Assembly (NCBI GenBank): GCA_009602725.1
Contig: WELB01000388.1
Coordinates: forward strand, 47,376 to 61,053
Origin: Spirogloea muscicola
Taxonomy: Eukaryota > Streptophyta > Zygnematophyceae > Spirogloeales > Spirogloeaceae
DNA: 13,678 nt
Reading direction: 5' to 3'
Shown here: piece by piece, positions 1-8,035 of the stretch
Layout of the letters: each line of letters begins with the position of its first letter
Position numbering within the stretch: the first letter of the stretch is position 1
The notes under the pieces: generated by a model
Told to the model about the DNA's origin: nothing
Seen by the model: the letters and a program-made list of their open reading frames with translations, nothing else
Databases searched by the model: none
Translations under genes and position numbers: made by a program

Positions 1-139
1 ACCCACTTCCAGGACCCTAGCCTCTCTGATTTGCGGCTGCTTAGCAGGGGTTACTGAGTAATTTGTAGCTGCTTTCTTTCTTTGTGTGCTTTGGTTTCTT
101 AGCGCTTCCTCTGGCTTCCTCTGGCCCCCTTCTCGTTCT

Positions 140-205
140 TTGTTCATTCTTTTTTGGGCTGGCTTGTCCAGCCCCTATCCTCAATGGGCGAGCCCTTTCT
201 TCTTG
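140..205 (+). repeat. Hairpin-bearing dispersed repeat unit, copy 1
   Basis: The unit starts with TTGTTCATTC, passes through a 7-bp stem (GGGCTGG at 156-162, loop CTTGT, CCAGCCC at 168-174), and continues with CCTATCCTCAATGGGCGAGC and a CTTTCTTCTT tail. It is present in inverted orientation at 404-465, with only a few differences over about 60 bases, and related units occur at 662-719, 7349-7407 and 7641-7681. The stem is kept although surrounding bases differ. No function is known to me. It could be part of a non-autonomous mobile element or a decayed retroelement tail. Confidence 0.7.
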
Positions 206-255
206 ATGTCAGATGAGCTGAGGGGAGGAAGAGCAACCCCGCTGCGCAAACCAGA

Positions 256-278
256 GAAAGAGAGAGAGAGAGAGAGAA
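256..278. repeat. GA microsatellite
   Basis: A run of AG/GA dinucleotides with one early AAA interruption. It abuts the outer end of the left arm of the foldback element that begins near 271. Confidence 0.9.
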
Positions 279-400
279 GGCGCGCGGGGCGCTTGAAATG
301 AAATGGAGGCCAACTCAAGCCGACACATTGTTCAGGCAGAGTCTAGGGCAAACTAAACAGGGCTACATAATACGGAAACCGAAACCAAGGTGCCTAAGGT
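271..400 (+). repeat. Foldback element, left inverted arm
   Basis: The reverse complement of this stretch matches 1068-1197 over about 130 bases with roughly 17 mismatches (about 87 percent by hand count) and no gaps. Invariant blocks include CCGTATTATGTAGC, TCTGCCTGAACAATGT and GCCCCGCGCGCCTTCTCTCT. Outside the arm lies the GA tract; inside lies hairpin-unit copy 2. I see no target-site duplication at the outer ends. Confidence 0.88.
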
Positions 401-403
401 GAA

Positions 404-465
404 GAGAAAGAAGAAAGTGCTCGGCCATTGAGAATAGGGGCTGGAAAAGCCAGCCCAAAAAAGAC
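404..465 (-). repeat. Hairpin-bearing dispersed repeat unit, copy 2 (inverted)
   Basis: Reverse-complement match to 140-205. The stem is GGGCTGG (438-444), loop AAAAG, CCAGCCC (450-456). The loop differs from copy 1 while both stem arms are unchanged. Confidence 0.7.
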
Positions 466-560
466 CAGAGGCTGCTGCAAGGGCGCGACCAGCCCGGCGA
501 TGCAAAGCATTTACCTGGGACCGCTGTAGGCACATAGATAAACGCATTTGGTAGCAGGAA

Positions 561-576
561 AGAAAGAAAGAAACAA
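561..576. repeat. Short GAAA tandem tract
   Basis: About four GAAA units inside the foldback element. It is a simple repeat with no other signal. Confidence 0.75.
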
Positions 577-603
577 GACCCAAAGGCACCGAGCCACCAG
601 GAA

Positions 604-719
604 GAGCGTTCCCTGGCTGATGTCTTAGTCCTAGTCGTTCGCACTCTAGCTCCCTCAGACCTTGTCCATTCTTTTGGGCTGGCCTTTCCCAGCCACCAGT
701 CAATCTGGCCGCGCTTTCT
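604..719 (+). repeat. 116-bp repeat, left copy (inverted partner at 7349-7464)
   Basis: This 116-base stretch is the reverse complement of 7349-7464 with a single substitution (the base before AGCTCCCTCAG is T here, A in the partner) and no indel. Its right half (662-719) is hairpin-unit copy 3, with stem GGCTGG (677-682) and CCAGCC (689-694). The two copies lie on either side of the PPR gene. The near-identity contrasts with the roughly 87 percent identity of the foldback arms, so this pair is either much younger or kept alike by gene conversion. Confidence 0.92.
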
Positions 720-826
720 TTGAAGAAGAAAGTGCTCGCCCATGGAGGATAGGGGACCGGGAAGGGCTGCACCCTCGTCCCGGCGCCGCTGGTCAGCTTG
801 AGAGGCCAGCAGCGACTGTAACGAGG

Positions 827-958
827 ACCACCGACCCCGGAACACCCATCGATGTCCATGGCCAGGGGGTAGAAGGTACCACCCTGCGGGTGATACCTTG
901 TACTTGTGTGCAACTTCTTCTGTTCGGCCACCTGCGCTCGCAAGCATTGGCTCTTCAT
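827..958 (-). pseudogene. Relic resembling a retroelement ORF C-terminus
   Basis: The minus strand from 958 down to 827 reads as one open frame with the pattern LRAQVAEQKK, a Tyr, then GGTFYPLAMDIDG. It resembles a pattern I associate with the C-terminal tail of algal non-LTR retrotransposon polyproteins: a basic AExxK stretch followed by F-x-PLA-x-D-x-x-G. The relic at 6819-7126 has the same closing motif (FVPLAADVHG). No reverse transcriptase core is present. The family assignment is pattern recognition only. The frame continues to about 353 without recognisable domains. Confidence 0.35.
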
Positions 959-1067
959 CAACGTGCAGGGCGTGCTCTAAGTCAGGCCTCCGGCTTTCGT
1001 GGCGGCGCTCCAGCTCCCCAAGTTAGCTTGTCAGATTTGTTTGTGCTCACCCGTGGGTACTAATGTC

Positions 1068-1197
1068 ATCTTAGGTACCTTAGATTAGGTCTCCGTATTA
1101 TGTAGCATTGTTTAGTCTGCACTCGACTCTGCCTGAACAATGTATTGGCTTGAATTGGCCTCCCTTTCAATTCATGCGCCCCGCGCGCCTTCTCTCT
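1068..1197 (-). repeat. Foldback element, right inverted arm
   Basis: Inverted partner of 271-400. It ends 73 bases before the ATG at 1271 and so probably provides promoter or leader sequence for the PPR gene. Confidence 0.88.
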
Positions 1198-1263
1198 TCA
1201 TGGCATAACCGGTCTCAGATGCAGACGCAGCCCTGCAGCCCCTCGCCGGTCCGGCTCCTCGCT

Positions 1264-1274
1264 TGCCACCATGG
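1264..1274 (+). promoter_or_regulatory. Strong start context for the PPR gene
   Basis: The bases GCCACCATGG surround the ATG at 1271, a complete match to the Kozak consensus including G at +4. A second in-frame ATG follows at 1280 (GGCATGG). The context favours 1271 as the start. Confidence 0.7.
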
Positions 1275-4200
1275 CGGCATGGCGGCGGCCTCCCTGCCCG
1301 CCTCCACTCGCTCCTGGCCGCCATCCACGGCCGCTCGCCACCCCCAGTGACCGCGTCTGCTGGCACGCCGCCACCGCAACCTGCCACTCCGGCGTCCGTA
1401 CTACTGGCGGCGCTGCGCTCCAGGCGAACGGGGCCGCCTTCGTCTACAGCCGGCGCGGCTGCGACCAAGTGGCCGCGGCGCCGTCGTCAACAACCTCGTG
1501 GCCGCTCCAATTTGACGAGGCAGGAGACGCCACGGCTGCCCCCAACGCCACTGGCGGCTGCAGCCGCGACGAGCCGTCGCCCGGCGCAACCGCATGCGCG
1601 GAGGCACTGGTGGCCGAGCTGGCAGCCTCGCGCCGAGGCTGCCGCCTGATTCGGAGCAGCGCGACCTGGAGGCTTCTGGAGCGCCACTGCGCCGCGCTGC
1701 TCGCCCAAGGCCGCGCCGCTGCCTGCGTGGACGTTCTCGTGACGCTCGCCGGTGAGGCGCACTGCGTCGCGCAAGCTGGACCCCAGCGCGCCCACTGCTG
1801 CAGGCTTACGTACCGCCGCTGTTTAGTCCCATGGCTGCGACGCTACCCATCGAGCAAAGAGGGCGAGGGCTTGCCTGGCAGACGTGCTGACGTGCCTTGT
1901 GGCGGGAAATGCATAGGGGCCAGGGTCCCGATCCGAGCGCTCGTGCCGCCAGAGCGAGTGCTGGAGGTGTGCCTCCAGGAGGGTGGAGCTGCGCTGGCGC
2001 TCAGGTGGGGCAGCTGAGCCCTGCAGAAGGTGCATTTAGTGTTTAGCGCGGCATACCCATTTCATTCAACAGGCTCCTGCACCGTGTTGCTCAATCAAGG
2101 CTCGTCTCGAGAGCTCAGACTCCTCAGTGCAGGTACGCGTCATTGCAGCGGCGCCTGAAGACGAGTCTCTACACACGCATGATCACGGAGCTGGGCCGCA
2201 TGGGGGACTTGGCTGGCGTTCGCCTCGTCCTGGACCACATGCTGCGCTGCCGCCTCAAGCCGGACTCGCACAACTTCCGGGCTGCTATAGATGCTTGCGC
2301 CCGCAATGGCAACCCAGCAGAAGCTCTGGCGATATTCAAGGTAGGTGGAAGCTGGAGACCTGCTGCGAGGGCCTCCCGATGCTTGCTTGCAGGCGTTGTT
2401 TGGCCGGGCTTTCAGGCGCTTTGCTGATTAAGTTCACCCTGCGCATCCATGACATCTGCTGCACAAGTTTGCTGTCTTCATGCTACGAGGGGACTTAGTG
2501 ACAAGAGCAATTGCGCACTGAGCGAGCATCTGCCGTCCTGCCACTGTGACTGCTCGCAGTTGATGAAGACTACTGGTGTCCTGCCCAACGTGTTTACATA
2601 CAACAGTCTGCTTATTGCGCTTGCTGCTGCCGATCCATGGCCGACCTTTTCGGCCATGGCTGCGGATGGCGTTGAGCCGGACGGTGCTACGTGGGCTGCG
2701 CTCCTCAAGTCCTGTACTGTGACGGGCCGTGCTGATGTGGCCATCTCCCTCTGGCGTCGCATGGAGGCCTGGGCAACGCACAAGGAAGGCCGCCTGCTGG
2801 ACATCATGGCATACACCACGCTCATCCAGGTGACATGAGCCATTTCTGCCCGTGACATCATGCAATTACATAACATGTCAGGAGCTGAGCAATGCAAAAA
2901 AGTAACAGCTAATTAAGCGAATCTGACTTCATGTCAGAGTTGACCTTTAGCTACTGCTCTACTTAAGCTGCCCTAGCCCTGCAGCCTGAGGACTCGCTGC
3001 AATTAGCAAAGGCATTGACGCACGCAGTTGCGGTGTTATCAGGTCCTTGCAAAAGCAAAGATGTGGCAGGAGGCCCTAAGCGTGCGGAGGGCTATGGAGG
3101 ACAATGGCGTGCAGCCGAACGTTGTGACTTGGACGGCACTGATTGGGGCGTGTGCGCAGGCAGGCTTGGTGGAGCAGGCTTTCTCGACCTTCCATGACAT
3201 GGTAGACAGTGGTGTGGCGCCAACCACTCGCACTTACAACATGCTCATCAATGCCTGCATTGAGGCGGGGCAGGTGGAGCGCGCGTTCCTCCTACTTGAG
3301 GAGATGAAAGGAGGGGGCCGATCGAGGGATGAGACGCCTGCTGTACGAGACTATCACAATGCGACACTGCCAAGTGAGGGTCCAGTGGACTTGATGTCTG
3401 CTGGATGGAGAGGCAGTCCACCACGAGGCAGTGCGTGTTCTGCAGACGTGGTGACGCCTTACTCCTGTACACTGCCGACACAAGCTCAGCCAAACAGATG
3501 TTCAGAGAAAGCTGCACCGCAAGCTCGGCGGTCCGATGGGTCAGGCTGGATAGACGGCAAAGCTCGCAGGAGAGACAATGGCAGAGCAGGTGGTAAACAG
3601 GGGTGTGCGCCTGATGAGGTCACCTACAGTACGTTGATGAAGGCCTGCGGAGCCGCTCCTTTGAAGGTGACAGCCAGCCCCTTCTGGTTTGGCCAGTCAG
3701 CAGCAATCTTGCTTTTACAAATGGCGCAGCCAGGGTGTGTGTTGGTGCCAAGGCTCACGTGGCAGGTGTCGTGGTGGTGACTTGCAGGTCCGGAAGCTGA
3801 TGGTGGAGATGGAAGTCTTGGGAATGCAGCTTACACAGCAGATATGGAACATTCTCTTGGATTCTCATGGTAGCACGGGGGACTTGCCTGGGGCTCTGCA
3901 AGTAAAGCTCCCATGCTCTCTTTCTTGAAACCCCATCAGCCTGGTGCTTGCATTGCTTTCCACTGACAAGGTGCTGTCCTGGTGGATAGTATGGTATAGT
4001 ACGTGGAAGTTGTGGAGCGTTTACGTCTTGCATCTATTTGTGCATCTCATCTCTGCTTGCACAGAAATTTGTCATAATTCCTCCTCAGTGATAATTGCTG
4101 TGTGGCAATCAGGTGTTCAAGGAGGCCCGTGAAGCCGGCGTGATTGCCGATGTTGTTGCGTACACTGCGCTAATCAAGGTTCTTCCCTGCAAGTTGACTT

Positions 4201-6360
4201 TCCTGCACGACTGAGCAGACACATGAAGTATCTTGGACCTCCAGCTCTGAACTTGATTTGGCCATGCCAAAAATCTGAGGCTGCATGCAGGCCTGTGTGA
4301 GAGCTGGAGATGAGGACCACGCTTTTGCAATATACAATGCCATGAAAGAGAGAGGAGTAAAAGCGAACATGGTAATTGTAGTTGGCATAGTGCCCATGCA
4401 GCATTTGTCTATACTCATGTGTACTGAAGGATTACCTGTCCTATGTGTCTTGGTGGTAGTCCGCTCTTGAGATTTGGAAGCATGAGTGTCGCGAGTGCTG
4501 CTTTCCAGTGCCCTCGTGATGTCGTCATATACTCATGCCATGCCGCTTGCCGGATGTTTTAAGCAAGTAAGACGTCAAGGTGCTTCTGAGTGTCCAGTTT
4601 AAACGAAGATTGCCTTTGGTTCTGTCATGATACATCACTTCTTCAGTCCGTTTGTGGATTTTGTGCTATACTTACAAGATGATTGTTGTCCCGTATCATA
4701 CAGGTGACTTTCAATACACTCCTGAGGCTGCACAGGAGGTGCAACCTACATGAAGTCCAGCGAGCACTTGCCCTGTACGAGGAGATGCGTGATGCCGGGT
4801 GTGACCAGTGTGCTCATGAGCCCTGTGCCATTTTCCAGCTTGTTGTAGCCCCTTGTGACAATCTGCCTGGGCAGACCACGTTGAGTGAATCATACGCATT
4901 CTGCATCATGGGCTGAACTCTAAATGCATCCACGAAGATAGAGTGAGCCTTTCACCAAGCAAGGCAGGTGTGCAGTGAGTTGCACTGCTCAGCAGCACTC
5001 AAGTTTCTCCTTGGCAACAAGGAAGTCATGCTTTCGGGTGGCAACGACAAAGGCATGCTCTGGATTGATGCAGCTCAGTGCTGAGCAATACCTCTTGTTG
5101 AATCTGTAGGTATGCTCCAAATGACCACCTGTTGAGGTCACTGCTTAAGGAGTGGGCTGAGGGAGCGCTTGAAGGAAAGGCTTGTGGACAAAGCAGAGCC
5201 CAGAGTGGCAGCGCCAGTGCCAAGGCTGCCCCCCACTGGCCGCTGGCACAGCAGGACGATGGAACCCCCAAGTTTACAGGGCTGCTGCTCCAGAGAGTGG
5301 CTTGTCACGCCAGGGATGGGTCCCCAGGAGTTATTGACTTGCACGGGCTCTCCAAGGTGTAATCGCCAGTCTATTAGAAACCCTGCTCGTATACTTCTAA
5401 TAACACCAATTTGAAGTGCTGAGACTCTCACTAGGAGCGTCAAGGCTTGTCAGTGGCTGATGCTGTTCTGTGTGCCACCATGCAGACTGAAGCAAGGACA
5501 GCAGTGTTGTCAGTCCTGCGCTTGATCAAGGAGCGCCATGGAAAATGTCAGTACTTCGTCTCCAGTGCACCACTCCTTTAGCTTCACCTACTAGCTTCGC
5601 CCAGTCAAGATGTGTCCTAGACATCTTGACTGGCACCGGGCAATTGTTTGACAAAAAGAAAATGTACTGTCTTATCCGTGCAGCCAAACCTGTTCTGGAT
5701 GACCTGGTCATCATAACAGGCGTAGGGAAGCACAGCGAGGTTCCGGGTGTGAGCGTGGTGCGCGAGGCCGTGCTGCACGTGCTGCAAGTGGAGCTTGGCC
5801 TCCCTGTGCTGGCCTCCAACCCCCACGCAGCTCAAGAGCGGCTAGAGGTGCCAAAGCGGCCTCTCCAGGGAGCAGCCTCGTTGCTGGAGCATGACGTGCT
5901 CTCAGAGCAGGCAACACGAGGTGGCAGATCAAATATAGAGGCATTGTTGGGTGAGCCTTCGGTGCTGCACAGTGAGCGTTCCTTGAGACTTGCGAAGTCC
6001 TCCGTGCGCGGGACTGAGCAAATGGTTCCCCTGACAGCGGCGGCAGCGTCAACCAATCTTTACGACAAAGACGAGGAAGATGAGGCAGCAGACAAGAAAG
6101 CAGGTGCCACTGTAGGCTCCCTGGAGCAGGGAAAGCTGCACGGACTACCAACTTCTACGAGGGAGCCTGCTGACAGCTTCGAGCTCATTGCTACCACGCC
6201 CTTCCACAGCCCTGCAAGCAAGACATCATTCTTGGACGGGGCTGTACGGCGTCCCTCATTGAATCCGGGCCGCTTGAAGGTACCCAAAGATGCCCTTAAT
6301 GCATGGCTGGCCAAGCGAAAAGAGCTGGCAGCTGTGCAAAGATTGCATGGTGCACCCTAA
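1271..6360 (+). CDS. Organelle-type PPR-SMR RNA-binding protein (12 exons)
   Basis: Exons by splice sites, phase and motif continuity: 1271-1751, 1953-2004, 2073-2340, 2560-2829, 3043-3666, 3788-3901, 4113-4178, 4291-4371, 4704-4798, 5110-5356, 5486-5546, 5684-6360. The joined frame is about 1011 aa. The N-terminus is rich in Arg, Ala and Pro with few acidic residues, as in a transit peptide. About 11 PPR motifs run from residue 190 to 690 with typical helix starts (PNVFTYNSLL, PNVVTWTALI, TRTYNMLINA, DEVTYSTLMK, DVVAYTALIK), and several motifs continue cleanly across exon junctions. A roughly 95-aa Ser/Gly/Arg-rich insertion interrupts repeats 7 and 8. A C-terminal Smr domain follows (DLHG near 760-763, TGVGKHS near 798-804), then a tail of about 180 aa with a central DEEDE stretch. 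PPR tracts bind RNA base by base; Smr domains of the DLHG type can be endonucleases. Expected role: processing or stabilising chloroplast or mitochondrial RNA. Layout and wording recall land-plant At5g02830-like proteins, from memory only. Uncertain points: intron 1 (1752-1952) is a stop-free multiple of 3, so 1078 aa is possible; its acceptor could be at 1938 instead; intron 7 has a weak GTTCTT donor. Confidence 0.88.
4968..5084 (+). other. WD40-like exon lookalike within a PPR intron
   Basis: Inside the PPR intron 4799-5109 a frame opens directly after an acceptor-like GGCAG (ends 4967) and runs 38 codons to a TGA at 5082. It includes ALKFLLGNKEVMLSGGNDKG followed by MLWIDAA. The SGGND-x-LW pattern resembles the end of a WD40 blade. 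It is not in phase with a useful PPR product, because it would end the protein before the Smr domain. It could be an alternative terminal exon, a relic of a captured exon, or chance. Confidence 0.3.
5601..5633 (+). other. Perfect 13-bp inverted repeat (hairpin) in PPR intron 11
   Basis: CCAGTCAAGATGT at 5601-5613 and ACATCTTGACTGG at 5621-5633 are exact reverse complements around a 7-base loop, GTCCTAG. The hairpin sits in the 137-base intron (5547-5683) that splits the Smr domain, about 55 bases after the donor and 50 before the acceptor. It could act in splicing, be an intronic small RNA, or be a tiny mobile-element footprint. Confidence 0.85.
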
Positions 6361-6711
6361 CCATAAAAGAGCTGACAATCATGACAACAGAATATTTGGT
6401 GGAAACAATGGGGTTGAGTAGCGAACTCTGTGGCTTTTGCTGCATAAGGACACCCCTGGAACACCTTGTCCGCTCCTTACAACTTAGTAGGCCAGGCTCC
6501 CGTGGTCCACCTGGTCCACGCTCTAAGCGAAGGTGGCCCTTGTGCACAGGGCTCTGTCCCCTACGTCAGGCCTCCATTAACCATTTCTATGCCCCAGGGT
6601 CTTCAGCTTTCCCAAAGAGATGGCCAGCAGAGACTTTAAGTTCAGTCCCTTGAACTGCCTTGCTACCTGGCCGATCGGTCTACTTCGTGCTACCGTAGGC
6701 CACGGCCCCAA
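6361..6711 (+). other. PPR 3' UTR and spacer, no gene seen
   Basis: Noncoding sequence between the PPR stop codon and the first TGTAA. Open frames here have no recognisable motif and I call none of them. Confidence 0.6.
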
Positions 6712-6716
6712 TGTAA
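6712..6716 (+). terminator. Candidate TGTAA poly(A) signal for the PPR gene
   Basis: TGTAA is the usual nuclear poly(A) signal in chlorophytes. This is the first copy I found on the plus strand after the stop at 6360, giving a 3' UTR of about 350-370 bases, plausible for such algae. Confidence 0.45.
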
Positions 6717-6818
6717 GCTTTGGTACAGGTATTACCATGACGACAAGCCCTAGTAAAGTAACAGGAAGTAGATCTTCTGGAACGTTGAGAATGCACTATG
6801 GACATCGGGCCAACAGAT

Positions 6819-7126
6819 CTAGCTCTGAGACCCGAGAGCCCCATGCACATCGGCGGCCAGTGGGACAAACTCGTCCCCTTCCGCCCTCACAATAAGCCGC
6901 TTTGCCACGCAGCTGCATGCCCAGCCTTCGAGGCAGAGAGCCCCGTATTGGAGCGGTCAATAACATCTATAGAGACCACGTTGGCGATGACCTGCAGGCG
7001 ACCGCCTGGTGTGGTGACCATCAGGTCGACCCGCCGATTGTGGAGTCCATCAGCCCTCTGCAGGAATAGGCAAGACGGACGTGTTCTCGATCGCCACTGT
7101 GTACCCTGCCCAGCATGACCGCCCTG
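6819..7126 (-). pseudogene. Frameshifted relic of a retroelement-like ORF C-terminus
   Basis: On the minus strand a frame without an ATG runs from 7126 to a TGA at 6889-6887 and includes LHNRRVDLMVTTPGGRLQVI, then SIDVIDRSN and KAGHAAAWQ. A one-frame shift near 6890 continues it as RAEGDEFVPLAADVHGALG to a TAG at 6819. The order (R-x-D-L-V...PGG, a DV segment, an Ala-rich helix, then F-x-PLA-x-D-x-x-G) resembles the tail of algal non-LTR retrotransposon polyproteins. Upstream stops and the frameshift mean it is dead. No reverse transcriptase motif is present, so the family call is tentative. Confidence 0.4.
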
Positions 7127-7348
7127 TCATCAGTTTCTCGGCAGCTATCTTGAGCTGGGGTTGCAGCTCCTCGGGCGAGCACTTTCTTCTTCTTTCAGTC
7201 CGCTCGAGCCCCTGTATTGCCCGCTGAGCAAGCGGGGAGGCGAGCTGCAATGGTCGGGAGGAGATGGGGGTGTGACGAAAGAAAGTGCCCGGAAGAGAGT
7301 GCTCGAGTGCCCGGAAACAAGAGAAGGAAGAACGTGGCTCTCCCAAAG

Positions 7349-7464
7349 AGAAAGCGCGGCCAGATTGACTGGTGGCTGGGAAAGGCCAGCCCAAAAGAAT
7401 GGACAAGGTCTGAGGGAGCTTGAGTGCGAACGACTAGGACTAAGACATCAGCCAGGGAACGCTC
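7349..7464 (-). repeat. 116-bp repeat, right copy
   Basis: Reverse complement of 604-719 with one substitution. It includes hairpin-unit copy 4 (7349-7407). Flanking sequences at both ends differ from those of the left copy, which fixes the repeat limits. No target-site duplication is obvious. Confidence 0.92.
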
Positions 7465-7640
7465 AGTAACCTCTAGACAGGAGATGCAGATCCGAGTAGC
7501 TAGCTGGTGGAAAGACGTCGCCCTGACGGAAGCCGGAGGCCGCCGCCAAAGCTCGGCCTGCTGCCCGAGGCGGCGGGCCGCTGCACGCCGCGCCAGGCGG
7601 TGGAGCAAGTCAAGCCATTTGGAGCCAAAGGCTTCCGAAG

Positions 7641-7681
7641 GGGGGCTGTGTAAAAGCCAACCCGGAAAGAATGGACAAGGT
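7641..7681 (-). repeat. Diverged hairpin-unit fragment, copy 5
   Basis: GGAAAGAATGGACAAGGTC (about 7664-7682) matches AAAAGAATGGACAAGGTC in the 116-bp repeat, and the preceding GCTGTGTAAAAGCCAACCC is a degenerate version of the stem-loop. Same orientation as copy 4. Confidence 0.5.
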
Positions 7682-7716
7682 CCAAAGGTAAATAACGACC
7701 AGGCACACCTGAGACT

Positions 7717-8035
7717 GTGAGCCGCCTGCATGCCGACCCGCCCAGTGGCCGCGATCGAGGGCAGAGCCCGGTCCCTCGGGAACCCCGCTCCCGGACCCCG
7801 AGCGATTTTCTTGACCGTCGATCTCGGTGCATGCCGCGAGGCGGGCCGCCGGGAATGCGGATCGTGGCATCAGCGAGCAAGTCACTCCGCGCTGCCTCGC
7901 CTCGCAGCCCGACGCTGCAGCGTGGGCGCCGCGGCGGCGGCGGCGGCGGTGGCGACGTCGAGCTTGGGGCCAGCCGCTTGCTTCTCACTCGGGCGTGCTT
8001 CGCCGGCGCGGCCGGTGGCGGCCCAGTTGGCGCCG
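7717..8035 (+). other. GC-rich leader region of the SABATH gene
   Basis: Strongly GC-rich sequence with a CGG/GGC trinucleotide tract (about 7928-7951). A frame from ATG 7730 is open and in phase with the SABATH start at 8036, which would add 102 residues rich in Ala, Arg and Ser. That part could be a plastid or mitochondrial targeting extension, or it may be only 5' UTR. SABATH enzymes normally begin close to the GDGEHSY block, so I keep the shorter start. Confidence 0.4.
7928..7951. repeat. GGC/CGG trinucleotide tract
   Basis: About seven consecutive GGC-type triplets. In the upstream-extended frame they encode a poly-Ala run. Confidence 0.8.

Larger units (their letters stand above)
271..1197. 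mobile_element. Putative non-autonomous foldback element
   Basis: About 930 bp bounded by 130-bp inverted arms (271-400 and 1068-1197). The inside is a mosaic: hairpin-unit copy 2 (inverted), a GAAA tract, one member of the 116-bp repeat pair (604-719), and a minus-strand reading frame resembling a retroelement C-terminus (827-958). No intact transposase frame is visible. The arms are diverged from each other, so the element is not recent. It could be a true foldback transposon or two inverted insertions of one dispersed repeat. The right arm ends 73 bases before the PPR start codon, so it probably lies in that gene's promoter or 5' UTR. Confidence 0.5.
7127..7716. other. Repeat-rich spacer upstream of the SABATH gene
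   Basis: Holds a minus-strand GGGCGAGCACTTTCTTCTTC block (7163-7182) also found in inverted sense near 723-742, the right copy of the 116-bp repeat (7349-7464), and hairpin-unit copy 5 (7641-7681). The long open frames here run through the repeats and have no family motif, so I call no gene. Confidence 0.6.

Noticed and set aside
353-961. Long minus-strand open frames of about 200 codons
   Set aside because: They run through the repeats, and two overlapping frames are equally long. Only the relic at 827-958 has a protein-like pattern.
1172-1795. GC-rich frames on both strands over PPR exon 1
   Set aside because: Shadows of exon 1. The plus frame from 1271 has the strong start context and connects in phase to the PPR motifs.
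2133-2148. GT..AG stretch that looks like an intron in the PPR gene
   Set aside because: It is only 16 bases, and the frame reads through it in phase into the first clear PPR motif.
1271-6360. Assignment as MRL1 (the rbcL mRNA stabilising PPR protein)
   Set aside because: The C-terminal Smr domain does not fit MRL1 as I remember it, so no gene symbol is given.
7195-7988. Long minus-strand frames through the spacer and SABATH leader
   Set aside because: They cross the 116-bp repeat and GC-rich sequence and show no family motif. Their length is explained by low stop frequency in GC-rich DNA.
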